DNA of 64,000 nucleotides, taken from the NCBI RefSeq assembly GCF_002950945.1, contig NZ_CP012673.1, forward strand, positions 10,430,501 to 10,494,500, in the 5' to 3' direction. Position numbers and translations under genes: made by a program. Below are positions 38,684 through 48,700 of this stretch, in pieces (positions within the stretch are counted from its first letter, which is position 1; every line of letters starts with the position of its first letter). The notes under the pieces are model-generated. The model worked only from the letters and a program-made list of their open reading frames with translations, ran no database searches and was not told the DNA's origin. Source of the DNA: Sorangium cellulosum. GTDB lineage: Bacteria; Myxococcota_A; Polyangia; Polyangiales; Polyangiaceae.

Positions 38684-39610
38684 ATGTTTCCCCGGGCCAG
38701 GATGCTGAGGATGGTCGCCTGCCTGCTCATCGCCGCCTCGCCGGCGGTCGCCTCGGCCAGGCAGAACGCCGCCGGGGAGCCGGACGACAAGATCCGCGAC
38801 GAGGCCCGGGAGCTCGTGTACCGGGGCGACGAGCTCTTCGCCCAGAAGAAGTACGCGGAGGCGCTCCGCGCCTACCAGCGCGCCGAGACGCTCATCCGCG
38901 TGCCCACGACCTCGATCGAGGTCGCCAAGACGCTCTCCGCGATCGGCCGGCTCAGCGAGGCGCGCGATCTCGCGGCGGCGATCGACTCGTCGCGCGCGGC
39001 GCCGGACGAGCCCTGGCCGTTCACGCAGGCGCGGCGCCGCGCCGACGCGCTGCGGGACGACCTCGCGGACCGCATCCCCAGGCTGCGGGTGAACATCACC
39101 CCCGCCGCCGTCGGCGCCCGGCTCAGGGTCGACGGTCAGGAGGTGAAGCCGTCCGCCGAGGGCTCCCTGATCGACCCTGGCAACCACTGGATCGAGGTCG
39201 AGGCCGACGGCTACCTCGGCGCCCGGCAGCGGGTCTATGTGCCCGAGCGGGACGTCACGACGGTGGACGTCCCCCTCACGAAGCAGCCTGGCTCCCCGAC
39301 CACGCCGTGGGTCGTCGGCGGGTTCATCACCTCGGGCGCCGGGCTGGCGCTGGGGCTCGGCGCGGGCGCGGCGTACCTGAGCGCGAGGAGCGACCTCGAG
39401 GACGCGTGCCGCCGGGGCGCCGCCGACTGCTCCAGGGACACGCGCAGCTCCGCGAACGCGGTCGGCCGGGTGTCCAACGTGGGGTTCGGCCTCGCCGTCG
39501 CCGGCGCGGCGGTGGGCGGCCTCGCCCTGGTCCTCGACGCGAAGGCGCCGTCGTCGGCGGTCACCTGGGCGGTCGGGCCGGGCTACATCGGTGTGCGGGG
39601 GACGTTATGA
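38684..39610 (+). CDS. TPR/PEGA-domain membrane protein
   Basis: A 308-residue exported protein. A signal peptide (to ASPAVASA) is followed by a TPR-like helical region (ELVYRGDELFAQKKYAEALR). A PEGA-type beta domain comes next (RLRVNITPAAVGARLRVDG, then GNHWIEVEADGYLGARQRVY), and then two hydrophobic segments near 210-235 and 268-290. PEGA proteins bind surface or wall components in myxobacteria and often pair with kinases. GAGGAG precedes the ATG, 15 bp after the kinase gene. Confidence 0.88.
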   Translation: MFPRARMLRMVACLLIAASPAVASARQNAAGEPDDKIRDEARELVYRGDELFAQKKYAEALRAYQRAETLIRVPTTSIEVAKTLSAIGRLSEARDLAAAIDSSRAAPDEPWPFTQARRRADALRDDLADRIPRLRVNITPAAVGARLRVDGQEVKPSAEGSLIDPGNHWIEVEADGYLGARQRVYVPERDVTTVDVPLTKQPGSPTTPWVVGGFITSGAGLALGLGAGAAYLSARSDLEDACRRGAADCSRDTRSSANAVGRVSNVGFGLAVAGAAVGGLALVLDAKAPSSAVTWAVGPGYIGVRGTL

Positions 39611-40308
39611 TCTGGAGATCGGCATGCCTCGGCGCCTTCGCCGCGTGGATCGCGGGGTGCCAGGTCGTCGCCCCGCTGCCCGACGTGAGCGACGGCGGTG
39701 ACGGCGACGGCGACGGCGACGTGCTGGTGAGCGACGGGAGTGACGGCGACGCGGCGCGCGACGCCGGCGGGTCGAGCGACGAGGGCGAGCCCGAGCCGGC
39801 CCCGCCGGACGCGACCGGCCCCTGCAAGGTCGAGGCGTGCTCGAAGCACTGCGCCGGATCGGTGGAGCTCTGCGAGCTCGCGCCGCAGTATCCGTCGGTC
39901 GAGACGTGCTGCACGATCTGCGACGCGATGCCGTCGCCGGAGGGCTACGCCGGGTGCCGCGCGGTGCAGACCCGCGATCCCGCCGGCTGCACCGCGGCCG
40001 GGCCGCTCGGCCCGGACAGCGACGACGTGTGCGTCGGCGGCTGCGAGGCGCTCTGCACGGTCTTCGCCGCCCTCTGCCCGTCGAGCCTGGACCTGGACGC
40101 CTGCATGGTCCTCTGCGCGTTCTGGCCGAGGCCGGAGGTGTTCAACGCGTGCGGCCGGCTCGACGACGAAGGGTCGCTCGATTGCCGCGTGCAGCAGATC
40201 TACATCGGGCTGGAAGAGCGCGACGGCGACAAGCTCGACCAGGTATGCCGCGACGCCCTGCAAGGCCGCTGCCCCAAGCCGAAGTGCGAGGCCGGCGCGG
40301 CGGAGTGA
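39607..40308 (+). CDS. Cys-rich lipoprotein with Asp/Gly repeat
   Basis: A 233-residue lipoprotein. Lipobox AWIAGC, then an acidic DGDGDGD-type low-complexity stretch. A disulfide-rich region of about 150 residues follows, with around 17 cysteines in pairs (CKVEACSKHC, TCCTIC, CVGGCEALC, CMVLC, CPKPKC). The ATG overlaps the stop of the PEGA gene (ATGA). No known domain is recognised. Third gene of the kinase operon and probably surface-exposed. Confidence 0.85.
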   Translation: MIWRSACLGAFAAWIAGCQVVAPLPDVSDGGDGDGDGDVLVSDGSDGDAARDAGGSSDEGEPEPAPPDATGPCKVEACSKHCAGSVELCELAPQYPSVETCCTICDAMPSPEGYAGCRAVQTRDPAGCTAAGPLGPDSDDVCVGGCEALCTVFAALCPSSLDLDACMVLCAFWPRPEVFNACGRLDDEGSLDCRVQQIYIGLEERDGDKLDQVCRDALQGRCPKPKCEAGAAE

Positions 40309-40426
40309 CGGCCTTCGGTGGACGGGGCGCGCTGCCCTGGGCGCGCCGGCGCCGCGGGCCCCGCGCGCCTCGCGCGCCTCGCGCGCCTCACCCCGATTCC
40401 CCGCGGCAGCCTCCGGCGGGCGCGGC

Positions 40427-43400
40427 ATGGAACAGCGCGCCGCGGCGGGAGGTGCTACCCCCTCGCCCACCGTGACCTCTCGCGTTCGCCAGGAAGAGCT
40501 GTCCCCCGAGCCGCGCGCCGCCGGCGGCTCGGCCTCGCCCCCGCCCGCGTCGGGGGGCCCGGTCCGTTTTCCCGAGGAGCTGCCCATCTCGGCGCGGGTG
40601 CTCGACATCGCCCGGGCCATCGAGGCGAACCCCGTGGTGATCGTCGCCGGCGAGACCGGCTCGGGCAAGACCACGCAGCTCCCCAAGATCTGTCTCGCCA
40701 TGGGCCGCGGGCTCTCCGCCCGGATCGGCGTCACCCAGCCCCGCCGCATAGCCGCCACCAGCGTCGCGGCCCGCGTCGCCAAGGAGCTCGGCGTCGAGCT
40801 GGGCAAGGAGGTGGGCTACAAGATCCGCTTCTCGGACCGGACGAGCTCCGCCACCTACGTCAAGTACATGACGGACGGCATCGTCCTCGCCGAGATCCAG
40901 GGTGATCCACGGCTCCTGGCCTACGACACGTTGATCATCGACGAGGCCCACGAGCGCAGCCTCAATATAGACTTCCTGCTCGGCTATTTGAAAAAGCTCT
41001 TGCCGAAGCGGCCGGATCTCCGCGTCATCATCAGCTCTGCCACGCTCGAGACCGACCGGTTCGCGTCCTATTTCGGCGGGGCGCCGGTCATCGAGGTCTC
41101 CGGCCGAACGTATCCTGTGGAGGTCATCCACCGCGAGCCGGAGGGCGGCGAGGCGGAGGTCGCCGACGCCGTCGCCAACACGGTCGAGGAGATCACCTCG
41201 ATCGATCCGCGCGGCGACATCCTCGTGTTCCTGCCGGGCGAGCGGGAGATCCACGACACCATGGCCGAGCTGGAGCGCCACGGGCTGCCGCACACGACGC
41301 TCCTTCCGCTCTACGGGCGGCTCCCTCAGGGCGATCAGCAGCGCGTGTTCCAGTCGCTGCCGGGGCGGCGGATCGTGCTCGCGACCAACGTGGCGGAGAC
41401 GTCGCTCACGATCCCGGGCATCGTGTACGTGGTCGACTCGGGGCTCGCCCGCGTCAATCGTTACAGCCCCCGCACGGGCGTCACCCAGCTCCAGATCGAG
41501 CCCATCTCGCGCGCGAGCGCCGATCAGCGCAAGGGGCGCGCGGGCCGCGTGCAGAGCGGCGTCTGCTTCCGGCTCTATCCGGAGCAGGACTACCAGGCCA
41601 GGCCGGCCTACACCGATCCGGAGATCCTGCGCGTCGGTCTGTCGGGCGTCATCCTCCAGATGAAGGCGCTCGGGCTCGGCGACATCGAGGATTTCCCCTT
41701 CCTCGACGCGCCGTCGAAGCGCGCGGTCGACGAGGGCTACCGGGTGCTCGAGGAGCTCGGGGCGATCGACGAGTCGGGCGCGCTCACGGACATCGGCAGG
41801 AAGCTCGCGCGGCTCCCGCTCGACCCGCGGCTCGGCCGGATGGTCCTCGGCGGCGAGCGCGAGGGGGCGCTCGCCGAGGTGCTGATCATCGCCGCCGCGC
41901 TCGGGGTGCAGGACCCGCGCGAGCGGCCGCTCGCCGCGCAGCGGCAGGCCGACGAGGCGCACCGGAAGTTCAGGGACGAGGGCTCGGATTTCGCGGGGCT
42001 CCTGAAGCTGTGGAGTTTTTACCAGGACGCGCAGGGCAGGCTGACCCAGAACCAGCTCCGCAAGGCCTGCCGCGACCACTTCGTCTCTTACCTTCGCATG
42101 CGCGAGTGGGTCGACGTGCACCGCCAGATCAGCCGCATCACGCGCGAGATGGGCTTCACGCCGAACGCCGCGCCGGCCAAGGGGGAGGCGATCCACCGCG
42201 CCCTCCTGCCCGGGCTGCTCAGCCGGATCGGCCTGTGGAACCAGGAGAACAGGGTCTATTCCGGGGCCCGCCAGACGCGGTTTCAGCTCCACCCCTCCTC
42301 CGGCCTCGCCAAGAAGCCGCCCGCGTGGATCATGGCGGCCGAGCTGGTCGAGACGTCGCAGCTCTTCGCCCGCATGGCGGCGAGCGTCGAGCCCGCGTGG
42401 CTCGAGGCCGCGGCCGGCCCGCTCTGCAAGCGCAGCTACAGCGATCCTCACTGGGCCGCGAAGCCGGCGGCCGTGATGGCCCGGGAGCAGGTGACGCTCT
42501 ACGGCTTGCCGATCGCGCGCGACCGCAGGGTGGATTACGGCCCCATCGATCCCAAGTCCGCGCGCCAGATCTTCATCCTGCACGCGCTGGTCCGGCAGGA
42601 GTACACGGCGCGCGCGCCCTTCATGGACGAGAACCGCCGGCTCTTCGAGGAGGTCAGCCGGCTGCGCGACAAGGCGCGCCGGAGCGAAATGTTAGCCGAC
42701 GAGCACGCGCTGGAGCTCTTCTTCGACCGGCGCGTGCCCGAGGGGGTGTACAGCGGCAAGACGTTCGAGGCGTGGCGGAAGGAGGCCGAGGCGCAGGATC
42801 CGCGGGTGCTCCACCTCTCGCTCGCCGACGTCCTGCTCGACGAGGCCGCGGAGCTGTCGCCCGAGCGTTTCCCGGACGAGCTCGAGCTCTACGGCGCCCG
42901 GGTGCCGCTCTCGTACCGCTTCGACCCGGGCGAGGACGACGACGGCATCACCCTCTCGCTCCCGCTCGTGCTCTTGCCGCAGGCCGATCCCGACGAGCTC
43001 GAGTGGATGATCCCCGGCTGGCACGCCGAGAAGATCGCGCTCCTGCTCGAGTCGCTGCCGAAGGCGGTCCGCAAGGCGCTCGTCCCGCTCCGGGAGGTCG
43101 CCCGGGACATCGCGGCGGATCTGCGGCCGTTCCAGGGCCCGATGCGGCCGGCGCTCGCGCGCGCGGTCGAGGAGCGCACCGGCGAGCGCGTGCCGCCGGA
43201 CGTGCTCCGGCCCGAGGATCTCCCGCCGTACCTGCGCTTCTATTTCCGCGTGATCGGCGAGGACGGCCGGGTGATCGGCCAGGGGCGCGACCTCCGGGAT
43301 CTGAAGGAGCGCCTGTCCGGCCGCGCGCGGGAGGCCTGGGCCAGGGTCGGCAAGGCGGGCCTGGAGCGGGACGGGCTCACGTCGTTCAGCGTCGAGGCGC

Positions 43401-44245
43401 TGCCCGAGCGCGTGCCGGTGGACGTCGGCGGGCAGAAGGTGCTCGGGTATCCGGCGCTGGTCGACGCGGAGACGTCGGTGTCGCTGCGGGTGCTCGCCTC
43501 GCGGGCCGCGGCGGTCGAGGCGACGCGCGGCGGGCTGCGGCGGCTCATCCTGCTGCAGATGGGGGGCAAGATGAGCCAGCTCGAGCAGCCGCTGCGCAGC
43601 GCCGTCGCCGTGAGCGGGCTCGGCGCCAAGGTGGCCCCCGGCGAGCCGGGCCTCGCGCGGCAGATCGCGCTGCGCGCGCTCGACGAGGCGTTCCAGCTCG
43701 GCGATCCGGCCTCGTTCCCGAGGACCCGGGCCGCCTTCCAGGCGCGCCTCGACGACGGCCGGCGGTCGCTCCAGGGCATGCTGGCGAGGCTCGCGGGCCT
43801 CGCGCGGGACATCGGGGTGGAGCTCGATCGTGTGCAGTCGATGCTCCGGTCGATGACGGGCAAGCCCGGCGCCTCGCGGCCGGCGCTCGACGACGTGCGC
43901 ACGCAGCTCGATTTCCTGCTCCCGGTGGGGCTCTTCCAGCGCGCCTCCCTCGACCGGCTCGCGCACCTGCCCCGCTACCTCCGGGCGATGCAGGTGCGGC
44001 TCGAGCGGCTGCCCAACGGCCCGCAGAAGGACCAGGCCAAGGCCGTCCAGGTGCTGCCGTTCTGGCAGGACTGGCTCAAACACCAGGACGGGCTGCGCCA
44101 GAAGGGCGTGCCGGCCGAGGAGCTGGAGTCGTTCCGCTGGATGGTAGAGGAGCTGCGGGTATCGCTCTTCGCGCCCGAGCTGAAGGCGGCTGTCCCGGTG
44201 TCGCCGCAGCGGCTCGCGGAGCAGTGGAAGCGGCTCCTGGGCTAG
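40427..44245 (+). CDS. hrpA: ATP-dependent RNA helicase HrpA
   Basis: A 1272-residue DEAH-box helicase. Walker A is GETGSGKTT (75-83), the DEAH box is at 172-175 (IIDEAHERSLN), motif III is SSATLE and motif VI is QRKGRAGRVQSG. The HA2/OB region and the long C-terminal DUF3418 extension typical of HrpA follow (LPFRFDPG-like YRFDPGEDDDG and WMIPGWHAEKI). Length is full. HrpA remodels mRNA and rescues stalled ribosomes. The start is the ATG at 40427. It stands alone, downstream of the kinase operon. Confidence 0.96.
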   Translation: MEQRAAAGGATPSPTVTSRVRQEELSPEPRAAGGSASPPPASGGPVRFPEELPISARVLDIARAIEANPVVIVAGETGSGKTTQLPKICLAMGRGLSARIGVTQPRRIAATSVAARVAKELGVELGKEVGYKIRFSDRTSSATYVKYMTDGIVLAEIQGDPRLLAYDTLIIDEAHERSLNIDFLLGYLKKLLPKRPDLRVIISSATLETDRFASYFGGAPVIEVSGRTYPVEVIHREPEGGEAEVADAVANTVEEITSIDPRGDILVFLPGEREIHDTMAELERHGLPHTTLLPLYGRLPQGDQQRVFQSLPGRRIVLATNVAETSLTIPGIVYVVDSGLARVNRYSPRTGVTQLQIEPISRASADQRKGRAGRVQSGVCFRLYPEQDYQARPAYTDPEILRVGLSGVILQMKALGLGDIEDFPFLDAPSKRAVDEGYRVLEELGAIDESGALTDIGRKLARLPLDPRLGRMVLGGEREGALAEVLIIAAALGVQDPRERPLAAQRQADEAHRKFRDEGSDFAGLLKLWSFYQDAQGRLTQNQLRKACRDHFVSYLRMREWVDVHRQISRITREMGFTPNAAPAKGEAIHRALLPGLLSRIGLWNQENRVYSGARQTRFQLHPSSGLAKKPPAWIMAAELVETSQLFARMAASVEPAWLEAAAGPLCKRSYSDPHWAAKPAAVMAREQVTLYGLPIARDRRVDYGPIDPKSARQIFILHALVRQEYTARAPFMDENRRLFEEVSRLRDKARRSEMLADEHALELFFDRRVPEGVYSGKTFEAWRKEAEAQDPRVLHLSLADVLLDEAAELSPERFPDELELYGARVPLSYRFDPGEDDDGITLSLPLVLLPQADPDELEWMIPGWHAEKIALLLESLPKAVRKALVPLREVARDIAADLRPFQGPMRPALARAVEERTGERVPPDVLRPEDLPPYLRFYFRVIGEDGRVIGQGRDLRDLKERLSGRAREAWARVGKAGLERDGLTSFSVEALPERVPVDVGGQKVLGYPALVDAETSVSLRVLASRAAAVEATRGGLRRLILLQMGGKMSQLEQPLRSAVAVSGLGAKVAPGEPGLARQIALRALDEAFQLGDPASFPRTRAAFQARLDDGRRSLQGMLARLAGLARDIGVELDRVQSMLRSMTGKPGASRPALDDVRTQLDFLLPVGLFQRASLDRLAHLPRYLRAMQVRLERLPNGPQKDQAKAVQVLPFWQDWLKHQDGLRQKGVPAEELESFRWMVEELRVSLFAPELKAAVPVSPQRLAEQWKRLLG

Positions 44246-44297
44246 AGCGACAGCCGGCGTGAAGCCGCCTGAAAAGAGCAGAATCTGTGACCGCCAG

Positions 44298-44343
44298 GGC
44301 GCCAGGGGCTGGCGCCGAGGCCACGCGCTGGGCGCGCGGCCTC
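44298..44343. terminator. Two adjacent hairpins between convergent genes
   Basis: GGCGCCAG-GGG-CTGGCGCC is a perfect 8-bp stem, and GAGGCC pairs with GGCCTC just after it. They lie between the convergent hrpA and lipoprotein genes and could terminate both. There are no T-runs. Confidence 0.45.
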
Positions 44344-44356
44344 GGGCGGGACCGGC

Positions 44357-44914
44357 TCAGGGCTCGGTGGGGGCGGGGCAGGTTTCGACGCACTCGACGA
44401 ACGCGGTGCACCCCTCGCTCGCATCACACCCTTCCGTGGCGGGCGCGAAGCAGGCGTCGTCCTCGGCGAGCCCATCCACGCAGGTGATACACGCCTCGTT
44501 GCTCTGGAGCGCCAGGATGTTGACGCCGTCGTCCCCGCAGACGTCGGTCTCTGCCTCTCCCGTGTCGCACTCCGCGGCGCAGGGCGCAGCCGCCTCACAG
44601 CCGCAGGACCCGAGCGTCAGCTCGAAGAACTCCAGGGCCCCTGCCTGGTTCCCCTCGACGCAGCAGGAGCCGCACTCGTCGCCCTGATCGGAGCACTCGT
44701 CGCCGCTTCCGGCGCCGCCGCCGCCCTCGTCTCCTCCGCCGCCCGTGCCCGTGCCCGTCGAGACGGTCGAGCTCGATGCCGAGGTGGTGGTGGTGGTGCC
44801 GGACGCGCCGCCCTCGCCGCCGGCCCCGCCGTCACCCCCCGAGCCGCCGTCGTCCGAACAGGCCGCCACCGCGCACACCGTGACCAGAATCGCTGCGAAG
44901 CTGAGAGTCTTCAT
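44357..44914 (-). CDS. Cys-rich lipoprotein with Gly/Thr/Ser linker
   Basis: A 185-residue lipoprotein: MKTLSFAAILVTVCAVAAC carries the lipobox. About 50 residues of Gly/Ser/Thr linker lead to a Cys-rich module (CSDQGDECGSCCVEGNQAG, GSCGCEAAAPCAAEC, ACITC, ACFAPATEGC, CVETC). AGGAGAA precedes the ATG. This architecture is recurrent in Polyangiales surface proteins; no function is known. Confidence 0.85.
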   Translation of the reverse strand: MKTLSFAAILVTVCAVAACSDDGGSGGDGGAGGEGGASGTTTTTSASSSTVSTGTGTGGGGDEGGGGAGSGDECSDQGDECGSCCVEGNQAGALEFFELTLGSCGCEAAAPCAAECDTGEAETDVCGDDGVNILALQSNEACITCVDGLAEDDACFAPATEGCDASEGCTAFVECVETCPAPTEP

Positions 44915-45208
44915 GGATGGTTCTCCTGACAATAACGGTTACGCTGCTCCGACTCGAAAGAGCGACGGCGTGTGCCGCCGCCCCGCGGAGCGTCTTCTTC
45001 ACGCTCTGGCACCACGCCGCGGCGCCGCGCGTCTACCTACACCAGAACTTTTCAGGATGGTATCTGCAGCGTGCCCGCCTGCGTCCCTTGTCGCCGCCAG
45101 CGGTCACCGACCACCAGCGCACCGTCATCGTGGGCGCTCACACAACACATCCGCAAAGTTCCGCTAGCAAGGTTTTCGTACAGGGAAACTGATCCTAGCA
45201 CGTCGGAA

Positions 45209-45226
45209 ACGTGTGCTCTTCCGATC
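45209..45226. other. Perfect 18-nt match to an Illumina adapter
   Basis: ACGTGTGCTCTTCCGATC equals 18 consecutive bases of the standard Illumina read-2 adapter. It lies in the gene-free stretch 44915-45778. A match this long by chance in 64 kb is extremely unlikely, so a residual adapter and a possible false join are suspected here. Confidence 0.75.
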
Positions 45227-45594
45227 CGCCGCGTGGAGAACTTGCTCTCCATGGCAGCCCGAACGGCAGGATGACGCCATGGACGACACCGGCGGATGAG
45301 CTCGGGACACATCTGTCGTCGATGCCGCTCGCCTGGTCGCGCCCGGCGCCGGGGGTGATGGCAGCCCTGTTCGGTCGTGGACCGGCTGCGCGAGCGTCGC
45401 CGCGGTGACCAGCTCGCCGCCGGCGCATCCCGGCAGACTCGATGGCTGCGCACATCACGTCTCTCGGCTCAGCGCGGTCCTCCGGCCTCACCGCGGCTCC
45501 GCAACAGGCCCCTTCCCGTCCGAGAGCCCATCCCGAGCGCCCCGCCTCCCGCTGCCATTTCAGATCACCTCGCCCTCGACCTCCACGCCCCTTC

Positions 45595-45627
45595 GACGTC
45601 CCTTCCACGTCCCTTCTACGTCCCTTC
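45595..45627. repeat. Three tandem 11-bp repeats upstream of the second kinase giant
   Basis: GACGTCCCTTC, CACGTCCCTTC and TACGTCCCTTC follow each other exactly, differing only in the first base, 152-184 bp before the kinase start. An 11-bp period places them on one face of the helix, as for direct-repeat protein sites. No gene is seen between 44915 and 45778. Confidence 0.6.
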
Positions 45628-45778
45628 GCCCGGTATTTCGACGAGGTTTCGGCCCGGCTTTCCCCAGCACGTACGCCGTCTTGCGCCCCCGCGCCGCGGA
45701 ATGAGCACTGGACGCAGCGCTCGCGTCGCTGGCACGCTGGTAGCCGAGAAGGACCCTCGTCGGGGACCTCGGCGAGCG

Positions 45779-48700
45779 ATGCAGGAAGGAGACATCATCG
45801 ACGACCGATTCTGCATCGAGCGCCTCGCGGCCTCGGGCGGGATGGGGAGCGTCTACCGGGCGATCGACCGGACGACCGGCGACCCCGTCGCGGTGAAGAT
45901 CCTGAACGCCGAGGGCGCGCAGCCCCTCGGCCGCTTCGCGCGCGAGGCGCAGGCGCTCGCGGCGGCCCGGGTGCCCGGCGTCGTGCGGTACGTCGCCCAC
46001 GGCGCCACCGCGTGGGGCCAGCCGTACCTGGCCATGGGGTGGCTCGACGGCGAGACCCTCTCCGAGCGGCTCACCCGCCAGGGGGTCACCCTCGACGAGA
46101 CCGTCGAGCTCGGGCTCCAGGTCGCGCGGACGCTCGGCGCCGTCCACAAGCTCGGCATCGTCCACCGCGACCTCAAGCCGAGCAACCTGCTGCTCGAGGG
46201 CGGCTCGCTCGAGCGGGTGGTCCTCATCGACTTCGGGCTCGCGCGCGTGGCGGCCGACGAGCCGCTCACCGTCGCGGGCCTCATCCTCGGCACGCCGGGG
46301 TACATGGCCCCGGAGCAGGCGCGCGGCGAGCTCAACGTCGACGCCCGCGCCGACGTGTTCGCCCTCGGGTGCATCCTCTACCGGTGCCTGACCGGCCGCG
46401 CCGCCTTCCAGGGGAACGCCGGCCTCGCCGTGCTGATGAAGGTCCTCCTCGAGGACCCGCCCCGGGTGCGCGAGCTCCGGCCCGCGGTCCCGGCGGCGCT
46501 CGACGCCCTCATCGCCCGCATGCTCGCGAAATCCCCGTCCGACCGGCCCCGCGACGGCGACGCCGTCGCCGCGAAGCTCGCCGCGATGAGCGGCCCCGAG
46601 AGCCTCGGCCGCCCCCACTCCTCGACGCGGGCGGTGGAGCTCACGACCGGCGAGCGGCGGGTGATGTGCCTCGTCGTCACCCGCGAGCGCCCCGCCGAGG
46701 GCCACGCCGCGGAGGAGCCCCGCCGGGCGCAGCTCTGGCAGCTGCACGACGTCGCCGAGCAGTACCGCGGCGAGCTCGAGCTCCTCGAGGGCCGGTCGCC
46801 CGTCATCGTGCTCTCCGGCGCGGGCGCGCCGACCGACCTCGCCGCGCGGGCCGCCCGCTGCGCGCTCGCGCTCAAGGCGCTGCTCGGCGGCGCCCCCGTC
46901 GCCCTCGCCACCGGCCGCGCCGAGCTCTCCGCGCGCCTGCCCGTCGGCGAGCTGATCGACCGCGCCTTCCAGATGCTCTCGGCCGACGACGACCGCGTCC
47001 CCGGCGTTAGCAGCGCGGGCGTCCGCATCGACGAGGTGACCGCCGGCCTGCTCGGCGCCCGGTTCGACGTCGCCGAGGACGCGGCCGGGCGCGTCCTGCA
47101 CGGCGCCCGCGACGAGCGGACCGCGCAGCTGCTCGGCAAGCCGACCACGTACGTCGGCCGCGAGCGCGAGCTCGCCATGCTCGTCGCCGAGATCGACCGG
47201 TGCATCGACGAGGGCGCGGCGGGCGCGGTGCTGGTGACGGCCGAGGCGGGCATGGGCAAGTCGCGCCTCCAGCAGGAGCTCATCCGGAAGCTCCACGAGC
47301 GCGGCGACAGGATCGAGGTCTGGATCGGCCAGGGCGACCCCATGGGCGCGGGGTCCGCCTTCGGCCTGCTCGCGAGCGCGCTCCGCCACGCCCTGGGCCT
47401 CGCCGAGCGCGAGCCGCTCGAGGCGCGGCAGCGCACGATCCGGCGCCGCGTGGAGGGGCACGAGGGCCTCGACGCGCCGCGCGTCGCCGCCTTCCTCGGC
47501 GAGCTCGCCGGCGCGCCGTTCCCCGACGAGAACGACGTGCAGCTCCGGCTGGCGCGGCGCGACGCCGCGCTGATGGGCGACCAGCTCCGCCTCGCCTGGG
47601 AGGACTTCCTCGCGGCCGAGTGCCGCGCGTCCCCGGTGCTCCTCGTGCTCGAGGACCTCCAGTGGGGCGATCTCCCCACGGTCACGCTGGTCGAGGGGGC
47701 GCTGCGCCGCCTCAAGGATATGCCGCTGCTCGTGCTCGCGCTCGGGCGGCCCGACGTGCACCGGATCTTCCCGAAGCTCTGGGAGGGCCGGCTGGCGCAC
47801 GAGCTCCACCTGACGCCGCTCCCGCGGCGGGCGAGCGAGCGGCTCGTGCGGGAGGCGCTCGGCGCGGACGCGCGGCACGACCTCGTGGCGCGGCTCGTGG
47901 AGCGCGCGGACGGCAACGCGTTCTTCCTCGAGGAGCAGATCCGCGCCGCCGCCGAGGGCAAGAGCGAGGGCCTGCCGGAGACGGTGGTCGCGATGGTGCA
48001 GGCGCGCCTGGAGACGCTCGACACGGAGGCGCGGCGGCTCTTGCGGGCGGCGAGCATCTTCGGCGAGACGTTCCGATCGAGCGCGGTCGCGGCGCTGCTC
48101 GGGGGCGTCGAGATCGCGCCGCTGCTCGCGGAGCTCCAGCGCCGCGAGGTGATCATGCGCCGGAGCGAGGGGCGGCAGCGGGACGACGCGGAGTACTGCT
48201 TCCGCCACGCGCTCGTGCGCGAGGCCGCGTACGGCATGCTGACCGCGCGCGACCGGCGCATCGGCCACGCGCTCGCCGGCGGCTTCCTGGAGGCGGCCGG
48301 CGAGGGCGACCCGATGGTCCTGGCCGAGCACTTCGAGCGGGGCGACGAGGCCGCGCGCGCCGCCGAGTGGTACCTGCGCGCGGCCGACAACGCGCTCCGC
48401 GGCAACGATCTCGCCGCGGCGATCGCCTGCGCCGAGCGCGGCATCACGTGCGGGCCGGAGCCGGCCACGGTGGGCGCGCTCCGCCTCGTCCAGGCCGAGG
48501 CGCTGCTCTGGCGCGGGGAGCCCGCGCTCGCGGAGCAGCGCGGGCTCGAGGCGACCCGGTACCTCGCGCCGGGATCGGTGGCGTGGTTCTCGGCGTTCAC
48601 GCAGCTCGCCGGGGCGGGGCACAAGCAGGGCGACTACGAGCGCGTCGAGCGCTGGATGATGGCGGTCCTCGCCGCGGAGCCGCTCGCGGCCGCGCGGGTC

